64,000 bases of DNA from DASWID01 sp049682815 (GCA_049682815.1 JBAUII010000078.1:59504-123503); one strand, 5' to 3'; shown: positions 18,317-28,485, counted from the first letter of the stretch. The notes: generated by a model not told the origin, from the letters alone. Numbers and translations are program-made.

Positions 18317-19252
18317 GTGACAAGCATCAAACCCAGGCTGCTGGTAATATTGGGTCCCACCGCAATAGGTAAGAGCAGTCTTGCCGTAGAGATCGCCAGG
18401 AGAATAAACGGAGAGATCTTAAGTGCTGACTCTCTGCAGGTATATCGCTACTTAGATATAGGAACAGCTAAGCCGAGCAAAGAAGAGCAAACCCAGGTTG
18501 ATCACCACCTCATCGATATTATAGATCCAGACGAGGAATTTAACGCCGGATTGTTTAGACAACACGCAAATTCAGTAATTCGCAAACTGACAAAAAATAG
18601 GACTAAACTTATTGTAGTGGGGGGCACATATCTATATGTCAGAGTGCTTCTCCACGGCCTGATTGCTGGTGCCGCTGGAAACAAAGAAATAAGGGATAGA
18701 TTCAGGGTTCTAAAATCTTCTTTTGGTGTAAGATATTTTTATGAGAAACTAAAATCGCTCGATCCAGAGTCAGCTTTGGGAATTCACTCGAATGATTATG
18801 TGAGGATCGAACGCGCCCTGGAATCTTATTACCTAACCGGGGAGAAGATTTCGACTCTACAGAAAAAGCATGGATTTCGGGATAATGAATACAGTTATCT
18901 GAAGATAGGTCTTTATGACGAAAGGGATGCGATAAGAAGGAGGATAGAAGACAGGGTAGACTCGATGATCAGAAATGGGTTTATCGAAGAAGTAAAAAAG
19001 ATTCGAAGTATGGGATTTATACCTACTTTGAAGCCATTGCAGTCGATAGGTTATAGGCAGGTAAACCAGTATCTTGACAATAAAATTTCTCTTAACACGG
19101 CAATAGAGCTCACAAAGCGTGACACCAAGAGGCTTGCAAAACGCCAGATGACATGGCTTAAAAGTGACAAGGAGATTAGTTGGTATCGTCTTCCCGAAGA
19201 TTTGGGAGGATTGATGAATGAGGTGGGGGCCTTTTATAGAATAAAGGGTTAA
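18317..19252 (+). CDS. miaA: tRNA dimethylallyltransferase MiaA
   Basis: MiaA adds the isopentenyl group to A37 of tRNAs reading UNN codons. The 311-residue product has the P-loop GPTAIGKSS (13-21), the SADSLQVYRYLDIGTAKP segment, VGGTYLYV, and the late LQSIGYRQ and KRQMTWLK motifs. It starts with GTG; no strong ribosome site is visible. It is the last gene of the translation cluster, 56 bp after pnp. Confidence 0.95.
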   Translation: MTSIKPRLLVILGPTAIGKSSLAVEIARRINGEILSADSLQVYRYLDIGTAKPSKEEQTQVDHHLIDIIDPDEEFNAGLFRQHANSVIRKLTKNRTKLIVVGGTYLYVRVLLHGLIAGAAGNKEIRDRFRVLKSSFGVRYFYEKLKSLDPESALGIHSNDYVRIERALESYYLTGEKISTLQKKHGFRDNEYSYLKIGLYDERDAIRRRIEDRVDSMIRNGFIEEVKKIRSMGFIPTLKPLQSIGYRQVNQYLDNKISLNTAIELTKRDTKRLAKRQMTWLKSDKEISWYRLPEDLGGLMNEVGAFYRIKG

Positions 19253-19324
19253 GATTCAAAAATGAATAACTGAAAAAATATCTATCTTCGTCTTGTTGTG
19301 ACAGATAATCTTTGGTTTTATCAC

Positions 19325-19684
19325 TTACTTTCCCAATATCATTTTTATTGAAACTATAAGCAGCAATACACCGAATAACCTCTTTAGGGTTAGGTCGGGG
19401 ATATACGTAGCGAATTTCGCTCCCAAATAAGCTGCTCCAACAAAACCCAAAGCGATGAATACTGCCATACGTAAATTAACGTTTCCTTCATTGTGGTATT
19501 TTATGGCTGCGAACAATAGAAGAGGAGGAGTAAGAACTGCAAGGGAAGTTCCCTGTGCCTCGTGTTGACTAAGATGAAAGAAATATACCATTGCGGGGAT
19601 CATGACGAGTCCACCGCCGATTCCGAAAAACCCGCTTGCAATTCCAGCAGCAAAGCCAATTAATATTGAACCCAAATCTATCAT
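19325..19684 (-). CDS. Half-length TSUP (TauE/SafE) family membrane protein
   Basis: The 119-residue product has about four membrane helices and the TSUP signature GFAAGIASGFFGIGGGLVMIP at its start, cited here as residues about 9-29. Full TSUP transporters have two such halves (about 250 residues), so this is one half and probably works as a dimer if functional. I chose the ATG at 19684, which has GGAGG about nine bases upstream; the frame is open to 19723. Family members move sulfite, sulfonates or related organic anions, but the substrate here is unknown. It is a lone gene on the minus strand. Confidence 0.82.
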   Translation of the reverse strand: MIDLGSILIGFAAGIASGFFGIGGGLVMIPAMVYFFHLSQHEAQGTSLAVLTPPLLLFAAIKYHNEGNVNLRMAVFIALGFVGAAYLGAKFATYIPDLTLKRLFGVLLLIVSIKMILGK

Positions 19685-19830
19685 CTCATGATCCTCCGCG
19701 AAAATTTCTTGCTGACCAACCAAGCAGAAAAGGTGACAAGATCTGTCTCACGATTCATTTCAAACTTGCCTAAGTAAACCAGAACAGATCAACGAATTCT
19801 CATCAATACGAAAGTGATGCTGCGTTTAGG

Positions 19831-20466
19831 CTAGAACGTAAAATTGTTCGCCGAAAAACCTGTTAAGACTTCTTGATAAATTTTCTCTGCCTCGGCACGT
19901 TTTCCCTGTTTTTCCAATGCCAAAGCCAAAAGTAGTTGAGCCTGTTTCGCGTAAGGGCTTTCATCTGAGTTGAGCTTAGAAAAGGAATCAATTGCGGGTT
20001 GCCAGCTACCTTTTTTGAAGTTGGCAACACCTATCGTATAGTTCGCCGCATCTTTCAATATGGTATCGGTATTTTCGATGCTCAAAAATTCATTTAGTCT
20101 GAGAATGGCTTCATCATACTTTCGATTTTCGAAATTTATGAGTCCAGTATAGTAGAGGGCTATGTCAGATATCTTTGAATCGGGATAATTATCCATAATG
20201 TTTGTAAATTCAGATAGAGCCGTCTCGGTGTTCCCAGCGGTGTAATGCCCAATAGCTGTCTGAAACTTGGAATTAGCCTCTAGATCCTGCTTTTCACGAT
20301 AAACGCTGACAGAGAATATGGCCAATATGATTATTATGGCGACGCCAACACCGATGACAAATTTGACGTAGTAATCCGATATGAATTCGACTATACTTGA
20401 GATGGATTTTCTAAATTCGTCAGGGCTTTTTATTTCTTTCCTAGTGAATTTTACCTTTTTAGCCAT
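19831..20466 (-). CDS. Membrane-anchored tetratricopeptide repeat protein
   Basis: The 211-residue protein has a basic cytoplasmic N-terminus (MAKKVKFTRKEIKSP), one membrane helix at about 36-55 (FVIGVGVAIIIILAIFSVSV) and an external TPR array (about 65-205) with repeats such as FQTAIGHYTAGNTETALSEF and ALALEKQGKRAEAEKIYQEV. This architecture resembles YfgM-type proteins that assist periplasmic folding or the Sec translocon; that role is inferred. It is divergent from the NfeD-like gene. Confidence 0.75.
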   Translation of the reverse strand: MAKKVKFTRKEIKSPDEFRKSISSIVEFISDYYVKFVIGVGVAIIIILAIFSVSVYREKQDLEANSKFQTAIGHYTAGNTETALSEFTNIMDNYPDSKISDIALYYTGLINFENRKYDEAILRLNEFLSIENTDTILKDAANYTIGVANFKKGSWQPAIDSFSKLNSDESPYAKQAQLLLALALEKQGKRAEAEKIYQEVLTGFSANNFTF

Positions 20467-20608
20467 CCGTGAAATTATAATAACTACAGAATAAAAAACA
20501 AGCTGGATTCCTATTTAGATTTTTGGTTTTATCACGGTAAGTTAAGTGCGATCAGTCAATTTGCAGTTTTCATATTAGAAAGCTACAATATCATTAGGAA
20601 CCTTCAAT

Positions 20609-21952
20609 ATGGTAGCTAATCTATTGTTGATTTTTTTTTCACACATTCTCATCTCCGGGATCAATCCCGCCCTTTCGGATTCGGATGTTAAAAGCGTAAA
20701 GAGAATAACATTGATTGAAATCGACGGAACAATAAATCCTGCTACGGTTGATTATATTCGATCCGGTATGGAAAGCGCTAAGGAAAACTCGTCCGAAGCG
20801 TTGATCATTCTCCTTGATACACCTGGCGGACTCCTCACTTCTACGAAAGAGATAGTAAAAACCCTCTTAAATTCAACAGTACCTATAATAGTCTATGTTT
20901 ATCCGAGCGGCGCTACGGCAACTTCTGCAGGTGTTTTTATAACGTTGTCGGCCAACATAGCGGCGATGGCAGACGGCACAAGTATAGGTGCGGCTGCACC
21001 TGTAGTGTTGGGTCCTGGTGGAGGCGGCCCGAAGAGTAAGGATGAGGACAAGGAAAAAAACGGAAATGATAAAAAGATGAGTGAGAAAATAGAGAATTTC
21101 GCCTCGTCGTTTATCGAAAGTATAGCAGAGAAACGTGGTAGAAATGTTAAATGGGCGATAGATGCGGTAAGAAATAGCGCTTCGATAACCGCAACTGAGG
21201 CACTCAAGAAAAATGTCATCGACCTGATCTCTCCAAATTTAAATGAATTGATTAATGAGCTTGATGGGAGAGAGGTTACTCTCCCAACGGGAAAAAAGAT
21301 ATTAAATACAAAAGGGGCAATGGTAGACAGGGTTAATATGAATGCCAAGCAGAGATTAGTCGATATACTAAGTACTCCGGATATCGCTTTTCTACTCATT
21401 TCCCTGGGCTCGCTTGGCTTATTTATAGAATTTTATAATCCAGGTTTGATCTTTCCGGGGGTAGCGGGGGCGATATGTCTGTTACTAGGTCTTGTCTCTC
21501 TTCAAATTCTTCCATTCAATTACGCGGGCCTGGCTCTGCTGACACTATCGATCTTACTGTTCATTACCGAGGTATATGTCACGAGCTACGGGTTACTTGC
21601 TATTGGAGGTATCTTGAGCTTTATCCTCGGAGCCCTGCTGCTTTTTGATACTCCTGAATCTGATGTGAGAGTCGGATTTAATGTAGTCATTGCAGCGGTC
21701 CTAGCAATTGGTCTTTTCTTCACTTTCGTAGCATACCATTTGGTTAAATCCCAGCGTGCCGCCATATCTCTTGGTTTTGAGGGTCTTATGGGAGAAATCG
21801 GAGTGGCGGTTACGAGTATCGAAAATAAAGGTAAGATATTTATTCATGGTGAATATTGGGATGCGGAGAGTGATGAGATAATAAGGGAGGGGGAGAAGGT
21901 AAAGGTTGTCGAACAGATTGGCGGATTCAAACTAAGAGTAAAGAAAGTGTAA
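20609..21952 (+). CDS. NfeD-family membrane serine protease
   Basis: This 447-residue protein has a signal-like N-terminus, a ClpP-like serine protease domain and four C-terminal membrane helices followed by an OB-fold NfeD domain. The catalytic serine is likely Ser106 in PSGATATSAG, and LLDTPGGLL near residue 70 is the oxyanion-loop region. A low-complexity Gly/Lys linker (about 140-160) interrupts the protease domain. Full-length NfeD proteins are paired with stomatin-like proteins and are thought to cleave them; that partner is the next gene, 22 bp away. Confidence 0.92.
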   Translation: MVANLLLIFFSHILISGINPALSDSDVKSVKRITLIEIDGTINPATVDYIRSGMESAKENSSEALIILLDTPGGLLTSTKEIVKTLLNSTVPIIVYVYPSGATATSAGVFITLSANIAAMADGTSIGAAAPVVLGPGGGGPKSKDEDKEKNGNDKKMSEKIENFASSFIESIAEKRGRNVKWAIDAVRNSASITATEALKKNVIDLISPNLNELINELDGREVTLPTGKKILNTKGAMVDRVNMNAKQRLVDILSTPDIAFLLISLGSLGLFIEFYNPGLIFPGVAGAICLLLGLVSLQILPFNYAGLALLTLSILLFITEVYVTSYGLLAIGGILSFILGALLLFDTPESDVRVGFNVVIAAVLAIGLFFTFVAYHLVKSQRAAISLGFEGLMGEIGVAVTSIENKGKIFIHGEYWDAESDEIIREGEKVKVVEQIGGFKLRVKKV

Positions 21953-21974
21953 GTATTTTCTTGAGGAGGTACCC

Positions 21975-22727
21975 ATGACACCTATTTTTATTTTTGTTGC
22001 ATTTATTGTGCTGTTTTTTCTTTCAGGAATCAGAATTCTGAATGAATATGAACGAGGCGTCGTATTTAGGCTTGGTAGGGTTATAGAGCCAAAAATGCCC
22101 GGTTTTAGATGGATTATCCCTGGTGTAGATAAGATGTTGAAGATTAGTCTCCGGATAATCACGATGGACGTTCCCCCCCAGGATATAATAACGAGGGATA
22201 ACGTTTCCGTTAAGGTTAATGCGGTAGTATATTTTCGTGTTATTGACCCCGTTAAAGCGGTAATTCAGGTCGAAAATTACCTCTATGCGACTTCACAGCT
22301 TTCCCAAACTACATTGAGAAGCATATTGGGACAGGTTGAATTAGACGAACTCCTGTCAGAAAGGGAAAAATTAAATGTGCAGCTCCAAGAGGTATTGGAT
22401 AAGCACACCGATCCATGGGGTATAAAGGTGACGCTTGTTGAGGTGAAATACGTTGACCTTCCACAGGAGATGCAGCGTGCAATAGCCGGCCAGGCCATAG
22501 CTGAGAGAGAAAGAAGGGCCAAGGTTATTAATGCAGAAGGTGAATATCAGGCAGCAACAAAACTTTCAAATGCTGCTGATATTCTAGCAAAGAGCCCTAT
22601 GGCGCTACAGCTTAGATTCCTCCAGACCTTAGTTGAAGTTTCGTCCGAAAAGAGCTCAACGATAGTATTTCCATTGCCACTGGATCTTTTAAAGCCGTTT
22701 TACGAAAAGGCTTCACGAAGTGAATGA
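21975..22727 (+). CDS. Slipin/stomatin-like SPFH protein
   Basis: The 250-residue product has one N-terminal membrane helix (3-19) and an SPFH domain with NEYERGVVFRLGR, PGFRWIIPGVDK and ITRDNVSVKVNAVVYFRV, ending with the AIAGQAIAERERRAKVINAEGE coiled segment (split over about 165-190). Such proteins form membrane microdomain scaffolds. The GAGGAGG ribosome site is strong. It follows the NfeD-like protease directly, the standard pair. Confidence 0.94.
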   Translation: MTPIFIFVAFIVLFFLSGIRILNEYERGVVFRLGRVIEPKMPGFRWIIPGVDKMLKISLRIITMDVPPQDIITRDNVSVKVNAVVYFRVIDPVKAVIQVENYLYATSQLSQTTLRSILGQVELDELLSEREKLNVQLQEVLDKHTDPWGIKVTLVEVKYVDLPQEMQRAIAGQAIAERERRAKVINAEGEYQAATKLSNAADILAKSPMALQLRFLQTLVEVSSEKSSTIVFPLPLDLLKPFYEKASRSE

Positions 22728-22764
22728 GTCTTAGGCCTCATACTAAACTAACCAAGCTATCGAA

Positions 22765-24426
22765 ATGAAAAAGAATTTGATCATTCTGATCTTGCCCTTT
22801 TTTATACCCCTTTTTCTAACCTCATGTAAGAGTGGAAGTGATCGGTCTGAATCGAAGGGTGACAAAGTCCAGGTTAGTGCGGAAACAGAACCATTTGAAG
22901 GTGATTGGCTGATCTATCATATCGGTGCAGAGCCCGCAACGCTGAATCCGATTACCGCTACAGACGTATATGAGTCGATGATTAATAGTGGAAATATCTA
23001 TGAGACACTTGTAAAAAGGGATAATGCAGCCCTTGACATAGTTCCACTCCTTGCAGAATCTTGGAAGATTTCCGATGATAAACTCACCTACACGTTTTAT
23101 ATTAGAAAGGGAATAAAATGGCAGGATGGCATTCCATTCACATCGCAAGATGTAGTTTTCTCCTACTCAAAAATAATGGATCCTCAAGTCGATGCCCCCC
23201 ACCTCAGAAACTACTATAAGGATATCAAGAGCGTAGAGGCAGTCGATGAGCTGACGGTTAAATTTACATATTCAAGGCCTTACTTCCTCGCACTCGAGTT
23301 CTGCGGAGGTATGCCAATTGTGCCAAAGCATATATTCGAAAAGGGTGATTTTAATACTAACGAAGCCGGGCGACATCCGGTTGGAACAGGACCATACAAG
23401 TTTGTCAACTGGAACACAGGCAGGGAAATCGTATTGCAAAAGAATCACGCTTACTGGGGGGAAAAACCTCATCTTGACAGGATTGTTTTTAGGATAATTA
23501 ATGATCCGACTGTCGCCTTTCAGGTTTTAAAAAGAGAGGAGCTGGACTTAATGGCTCTTACGCCCATACAGTGGTCGAGGCAGAGCGATTCAGAAAATTT
23601 CAAAAGAAAGTTCGATAAGTTAAGCTATTTTACCCCTAACTATAGTTACATCGGATGGAATACTAGACGGCCTTATTTCTCCGATACGCGAGTTCGCATC
23701 GCAATGTCTCATCTGGTAAATAGGGAACTAATACTTGAGAAGATCTTATTTAATCTTGGTACGATAGTTACTAATCCCTTCTTTATTAATAGCCCGGAAT
23801 ATGACAAAACAATAGAGCCATATAGCTACGATCCCGTAAAGGCAAAAGCACTTTTAGATCAGGCTGGTTGGGTCGATCACAACGGGGACGGAATCAGAGA
23901 TAAAGATGGTGTGAAATTTGAATTTGAATTCCTCATCCCAAATGGCTCCGAAACAGGTGATAAGATTTCTACGATACTGAAAGAGGAGCTCGATAAGGTC
24001 GGAATACTTATGAATATCCGAAACACCGAGTGGGCTGTTTTTACAACGCGTCTCAATGAGAGAAAATTTGATGCGGTGACGCTTGGTTGGTCGATGGGGG
24101 TTGAGACTGATCCATATCAGATCTGGCATTCTTCTCAGCTCGAGCAAGGTTCTAATTTTGTCGGATTTACCAACAAAGAGGCTGACAGATTAATTGATGA
24201 GGCTAGGACGGAATTTGATAGGAATAAGCGAATTGAGCTCTACAGAAAATTTTCCAAAATAGTACACGAAGAGCAACCTTACACCTTTCTCTTTTGTCGA
24301 AAGTCAACCGTAGCATTAAACAAGAGATTCAAAGGTGTGGTAGTCTATCCACTCGGTTTAGAGCCACGCGAGTGGTTTGTTCCACCGCCATTGAGAAAAT
24401 ACGAGCAAGCGGCATTGAGTCCCTGA
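22765..24426 (+). CDS. Peptide ABC transporter substrate-binding lipoprotein
   Basis: This 553-residue family-5 solute-binding protein captures oligopeptides (or similar ligands) outside the inner membrane. It has a lipoprotein signal ending LTSC with Cys21, and family motifs YHIGAEPATLNPI, LAESWKISDDKLTYTFYIRKG split around residues 90-110, and VGTGPYKFV. It starts an importer cluster of five genes; the first permease follows after 78 bp. The ligand class is inferred from family. Confidence 0.93.
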   Translation: MKKNLIILILPFFIPLFLTSCKSGSDRSESKGDKVQVSAETEPFEGDWLIYHIGAEPATLNPITATDVYESMINSGNIYETLVKRDNAALDIVPLLAESWKISDDKLTYTFYIRKGIKWQDGIPFTSQDVVFSYSKIMDPQVDAPHLRNYYKDIKSVEAVDELTVKFTYSRPYFLALEFCGGMPIVPKHIFEKGDFNTNEAGRHPVGTGPYKFVNWNTGREIVLQKNHAYWGEKPHLDRIVFRIINDPTVAFQVLKREELDLMALTPIQWSRQSDSENFKRKFDKLSYFTPNYSYIGWNTRRPYFSDTRVRIAMSHLVNRELILEKILFNLGTIVTNPFFINSPEYDKTIEPYSYDPVKAKALLDQAGWVDHNGDGIRDKDGVKFEFEFLIPNGSETGDKISTILKEELDKVGILMNIRNTEWAVFTTRLNERKFDAVTLGWSMGVETDPYQIWHSSQLEQGSNFVGFTNKEADRLIDEARTEFDRNKRIELYRKFSKIVHEEQPYTFLFCRKSTVALNKRFKGVVVYPLGLEPREWFVPPPLRKYEQAALSP

Positions 24427-24504
24427 CCCCATAAATTTTTAATTTTCGGATTATCAATTTAAAACTATTATTATGACTGGTTATTTTACACCATAGGTTA
24501 AATC

Positions 24505-25506
24505 ATGAGAGACTATTTAATTAAGCGGTTGATTCTGTTAGTGCCAACGCTTTTAGGGATCAGTTTAATCACATTTTTAGTTATTCAGCTTGCCCCCGGA
24601 AGCCCGGTCGAAAGAAAATTACAGCTTGAAGAGGGGATAAAAGCAGAATCCATTACAAAGGACATCATAGAACAGACCAAGAAATTGTACGGTCTAGATA
24701 AACCAATATACATTCGTTATTGGATATGGCTACGTCAAATAGCCACGTTGAATTTCGGCCGATCTTATAAGGATCATCGTCCTGTAGTCGATAAGATAGC
24801 CGAGAGACTCCCGGTCACTCTTTCGCTAAATATCATTTCGATCATACTCGTTTATACGATTGCTATTCCCCTGGGTGTTATTTCGGCAATTAGACAGGGA
24901 AGGTTTTCAGATCGAATTATAACCTTTTGCTTATTTGCTCTTTATTCGATCCCAAATTTTTGGCTTGCGATGGTCTTGATATACTTCCTGGGAGGTGGGG
25001 ACTTTTGGGATGTCTTTCCCGTGTACGGGATAATTTCACCCGGCGCAGAATTTTATCCATTTTATAAAATTGCCCTAAATTTTCTCTGGCATATTACATT
25101 GCCCGTGGTTTGCCTGACATATGCGGACTTCGCATATCTTTCGAGGTATCAAAAAGGGAGTTTGCTTGAGGTACTTCGTGAGGACTTCGTGAGGACTGCT
25201 AGGGCTAAAGGTCTATCTGAATCCAGAGTGATACTGAAGCACGCGCTTAGAAACTCCTTAATACCCATTGTTACGATAGTTGCGTCCATTCTTCCCGCGA
25301 TGATTGGCGGTAGCGTTATAATTGAAAGCATATTCTCTATCCCCGGGATTGGACAGTTGGGTTTCGAATCAATTCTCTCGAGAGACTATCCCGTGATCAT
25401 GGCGATCGCAACAATAACGGCATTTCTCACACTGATTGGAATCCTTATATCGGATATAGCCTATGTATTTGTTGACCCCAGAATAAGCTTTGAAGGTAAA
25501 AGATGA
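24505..25506 (+). CDS. Peptide ABC transporter permease (DppB/OppB type)
   Basis: The 333-residue inner-membrane protein starts MRDYLIKRLILLVPTLLGIS, typical of DppB/OppB, and has about six helices. The ATPase-contact EAA loop reads DFVRTARAKGLSESRVILKH. The stop overlaps the next permease start as ATGA, so the two subunits are made in step. Confidence 0.95.
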   Translation: MRDYLIKRLILLVPTLLGISLITFLVIQLAPGSPVERKLQLEEGIKAESITKDIIEQTKKLYGLDKPIYIRYWIWLRQIATLNFGRSYKDHRPVVDKIAERLPVTLSLNIISIILVYTIAIPLGVISAIRQGRFSDRIITFCLFALYSIPNFWLAMVLIYFLGGGDFWDVFPVYGIISPGAEFYPFYKIALNFLWHITLPVVCLTYADFAYLSRYQKGSLLEVLREDFVRTARAKGLSESRVILKHALRNSLIPIVTIVASILPAMIGGSVIIESIFSIPGIGQLGFESILSRDYPVIMAIATITAFLTLIGILISDIAYVFVDPRISFEGKR

Positions 25507-26498
25507 ATATGAGCACGAGTATCGGATTTTGGGGTACAGCGTGGACAGAATTCAAAAAAGATAGGCTTGCGTTGGCCGGTTTCATCATAATACTGTTTTT
25601 ATTAGCAACTGCAATCTTCGACAATTTTTTAGCAGGAAACAGGCCCATATTTCTAAGGTGGAACGGCAAAATTTATTTTCCGGTGTTGTTTGATTATCAG
25701 GAGCTCTACGGTGTTGATTTCGAGAAAGTTAACAAGAATCTCGGCCAGGGAGAATTTGCCATATTTCCTCCGATAAGATATAGCCCGACACAAACCGATC
25801 TTTTTTCTGTACTTTCATCTCCGTCGATGTCTCATCTATTCGGGACTGACGATAGGGGTCGTGACGTGCTTAGCAGGATGATACACGGAGCGAAGATATC
25901 GCTCTCCATCGGGTTTGTGTCTATTGGGATCGCTGCTATTATCGGTATTGTATTAGGTGGCATAGCCGGTTTTTATGGAGGCAAGATTGACTTCATAGTT
26001 TCAAGGCTATTTGAAATCATGATGACATTTCCGGTCTTTTTTCTAATCCTGACGATTCTAGCATTCAGGAACCCGAGCATCTACAATATAATGATAGTCA
26101 TTGGTGCAACCGGCTGGACTGGAATTGCGCGGTTAGTAAGGGGGGATTTCTTAAAGTTGAGGAAGTTCGCTTATGTTGAGGCTGCAATAGCTCTCGGGGG
26201 CAGCGATTTCCGTGTTATGTTAAAGCATATGTTGCCGAACGCGTTAGCTCCGGTGCTTGTTGCCGCAACTTTTGGTGTAGCAGGAGCGATTTTGGTCGAA
26301 TCGGCTCTCAGCTTTCTGGGATTCGGCGTCCCTCCACCTACCCCGAGTTGGGGGGATGTTTTATCACAGTCGAAGAAATATGTGGACTTTGCCTGGTGGC
26401 TTGTCCTGTTTCCCGGGGCAGCTATTTTTCTTACCGTAACTTCGTTCAATCTGGTTGGAGAAGGTTTTAGGAATGCCATCGATCCAAAAATAAGATGA
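25503..26498 (+). CDS. Peptide ABC transporter permease (DppC/OppC type)
   Basis: The 331-residue partner permease has an N-terminal OppC-type segment, then HLFGTDDRGRDVLSRMIHGAK, the diagnostic DppC/OppC motif, and an EAA loop (YVEAAIALGGSDFRVMLKHM). It has about six membrane helices and an enlarged first periplasmic loop (about residues 45-115). It is coupled to the upstream permease by a 4-bp overlap and precedes the first ATPase by 34 bp. Confidence 0.95.
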   Translation: MNMSTSIGFWGTAWTEFKKDRLALAGFIIILFLLATAIFDNFLAGNRPIFLRWNGKIYFPVLFDYQELYGVDFEKVNKNLGQGEFAIFPPIRYSPTQTDLFSVLSSPSMSHLFGTDDRGRDVLSRMIHGAKISLSIGFVSIGIAAIIGIVLGGIAGFYGGKIDFIVSRLFEIMMTFPVFFLILTILAFRNPSIYNIMIVIGATGWTGIARLVRGDFLKLRKFAYVEAAIALGGSDFRVMLKHMLPNALAPVLVAATFGVAGAILVESALSFLGFGVPPPTPSWGDVLSQSKKYVDFAWWLVLFPGAAIFLTVTSFNLVGEGFRNAIDPKIR

Positions 26499-26532
26499 AT
26501 TAATGGCATGGGAATCGATTTTGTAGCTTGAT

Positions 26533-27516
26533 ATGAAGAATGCTCTCGAAATAAAAGACCTGAAGGTTTCATTTGGACCCAGAAAAAGCAAAGTGGAGGT
26601 TGTAAGCGGAGTTTCGCTTCGTATACCAGAGGGTAAGATTGTAGGAGTAGTGGGAGAAAGCGGTTGCGGTAAGACGGTAACCGCTCTTTCAATCATGAGG
26701 TTAATACCCGACCCTCCTGGGAAAATTACTGGAGGAGAGATAACCTTCGATGGGGTAAATCTGTTAGAACTATCGGAAAGCGATATTAGGGCTCTGCGTG
26801 GGAATAGAATTTCCATGATCTTCCAGGAGCCGATAAGCTCCCTTAACCCTGTTTTCCCGGTGAGTGATCAGATCGGTGAAGCTATAAGGACCCATCTTAA
26901 GTTATCAAAAAAGGAAGAAAGAGAACGGGTAATTGAGCTGCTGAGGCTTGTCGGTATACCAGCGCCCGAGAAAAGACTGAATAGCTATCCACATGAGTTG
27001 AGTGGTGGGATGTGTCAGAGAGTTATGATCGCCATGGCTCTTGCGTGTCATCCGCAGCTTCTCATCGCGGATGAACCCACTACTGCGCTCGACGTGACGA
27101 TTCAAGCCGGAATTCTTGAATTGATCGATGAGCTTAAAGAAAAGATGGGCATGTCTGTCCTGTTGATAACTCACGATCTTGGAATTGTTGCGGAGGTTGC
27201 CGATTATGTTTATGTTATGTATGCTGGGAAGATTGTTGAGCATGCTTCTGTAATTGATCTGTTTGATTCACCATCCCATCCTTATACAATAGGGCTGATG
27301 AACTCGATCCCGCGCTTGAATGACCAAAAGCAAAAACTAAACGCGATTCCAGGTACGATACCGAGCCCACATGAATTCCCATCGGCTTGTAGGTTCCAAG
27401 ATCGATGTCCGTACGTGATAGATAAATGTAGGATCAACGAACCTCCCCTTGAACAGGTAAATAAAATGCATTATGCCGCATGTTTTAGGTCCGAAGAATT
27501 GATCGAAGGTCTATAA
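26533..27516 (+). CDS. Peptide ABC transporter ATPase (DppD/OppD type)
   Basis: This 327-residue ATPase has Walker A GESGCGKT (41-48), the signature LSGGMCQRVMIAMAL, Walker B LLIADEPTTALD and a C-terminal oligopeptide/HPY domain with cysteines (CRFQDRCPYVIDKC) that may bind an iron-sulfur cluster. The residue after LSGGM is Cys where Arg is usual, a minor oddity. It ends with no gap before the partner ATPase gene. Confidence 0.95.
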   Translation: MKNALEIKDLKVSFGPRKSKVEVVSGVSLRIPEGKIVGVVGESGCGKTVTALSIMRLIPDPPGKITGGEITFDGVNLLELSESDIRALRGNRISMIFQEPISSLNPVFPVSDQIGEAIRTHLKLSKKEERERVIELLRLVGIPAPEKRLNSYPHELSGGMCQRVMIAMALACHPQLLIADEPTTALDVTIQAGILELIDELKEKMGMSVLLITHDLGIVAEVADYVYVMYAGKIVEHASVIDLFDSPSHPYTIGLMNSIPRLNDQKQKLNAIPGTIPSPHEFPSACRFQDRCPYVIDKCRINEPPLEQVNKMHYAACFRSEELIEGL

Positions 27517-28485
27517 ATGGAAATTCCTGCGCTTATAAGATTGGACAAACTAAAAAAGTACTTTCCTGTTAGAACCGGAATATTTTCAAGCAAGGGTAAT
27601 TCTATCAGAGCCGTTGATGGAATTGATCTCGATATCTATAAAGGCGAAACCCTCGGACTTGTGGGTGAGAGTGGATGCGGAAAGACTACCCTTGGGAAGA
27701 CAATTATAAAGCTAATAGAGCCCACTGAAGGTCGCATATTCTATGATGGTGACGATATAACGCAATACAGCACTGCGAAAATGCGTCATCTAAGGCGATA
27801 TGTACAGATAATCTTTCAGGATCCATATGGCTCGCTAAATCCTAGAATGAAGGTCGAAAGCATAGTCGGCGAAGGGATACTCATTCATGGGATAGATATT
27901 ACAAGATCCTATAAGGACGAGACCAAACGACTCATCGAGATAGTGGGTCTGAAGCAAGACGCACTTACACGCTATCCACATGAATTCAGTGGTGGCCAAC
28001 GTCAGAGGATAGCCATTGCACGTACGCTTGCCGTAAGACCTAGATTTATCGTCTGCGACGAGCCTGTCTCTGCGCTCGATGTCTCGGTACAGGCACAGAT
28101 TATAAACCTCCTAATATCTCTACAGGAAAAATTTAATCTTACTTATCTATTCATATCTCACGATCTGAGAATAATAAAGCACATTAGCAATAGGGTCGCT
28201 GTGATGTATCTTGGTAAAATAGTGGAACTCGCGACAAGCAAAGAGCTTTACAAGAATCCGCTGCATCCGTATACGAAGGTTATACTCTCATCCGTGCCTT
28301 TGCCTGATCCTAGGACCAAAAGAAAAAGGATAACCCTTTCAGGAGATGTACCAAATCCAATAAACCCCCCTTCCGGGTGCAGTTTTCATCCACGTTGCCC
28401 AATAGCTGTGGAGAGATGTAAGCACGAGGAGCCGGTCCTGCGTGACGCAGGCGGTGGCCATATGGTTTCTTGTCACATGGCTTAG
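27517..28485 (+). CDS. Peptide ABC transporter ATPase (DppF/OppF type)
   Basis: The 322-residue second ATPase has Walker A GESGCGKT (50-57), signature FSGGQRQRIAIARTLA, Walker B FIVCDEPVSALD and an HPY tail (CSFHPRCPIAVERC). It pairs with the upstream ATPase to power the peptide importer, and its ATG directly follows the previous stop codon. It is the last gene of this operon; 87 bp without a clear terminator separate it from the next gene. Confidence 0.95.
   Translation: MEIPALIRLDKLKKYFPVRTGIFSSKGNSIRAVDGIDLDIYKGETLGLVGESGCGKTTLGKTIIKLIEPTEGRIFYDGDDITQYSTAKMRHLRRYVQIIFQDPYGSLNPRMKVESIVGEGILIHGIDITRSYKDETKRLIEIVGLKQDALTRYPHEFSGGQRQRIAIARTLAVRPRFIVCDEPVSALDVSVQAQIINLLISLQEKFNLTYLFISHDLRIIKHISNRVAVMYLGKIVELATSKELYKNPLHPYTKVILSSVPLPDPRTKRKRITLSGDVPNPINPPSGCSFHPRCPIAVERCKHEEPVLRDAGGGHMVSCHMA

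Noticed and set aside
24427..24504. TGACCCC directly after the peptide-binding protein stop, resembling the repeat end
   Set aside because: Only the seven-base end matches; the A-rich tail and CTCATTT block are absent.
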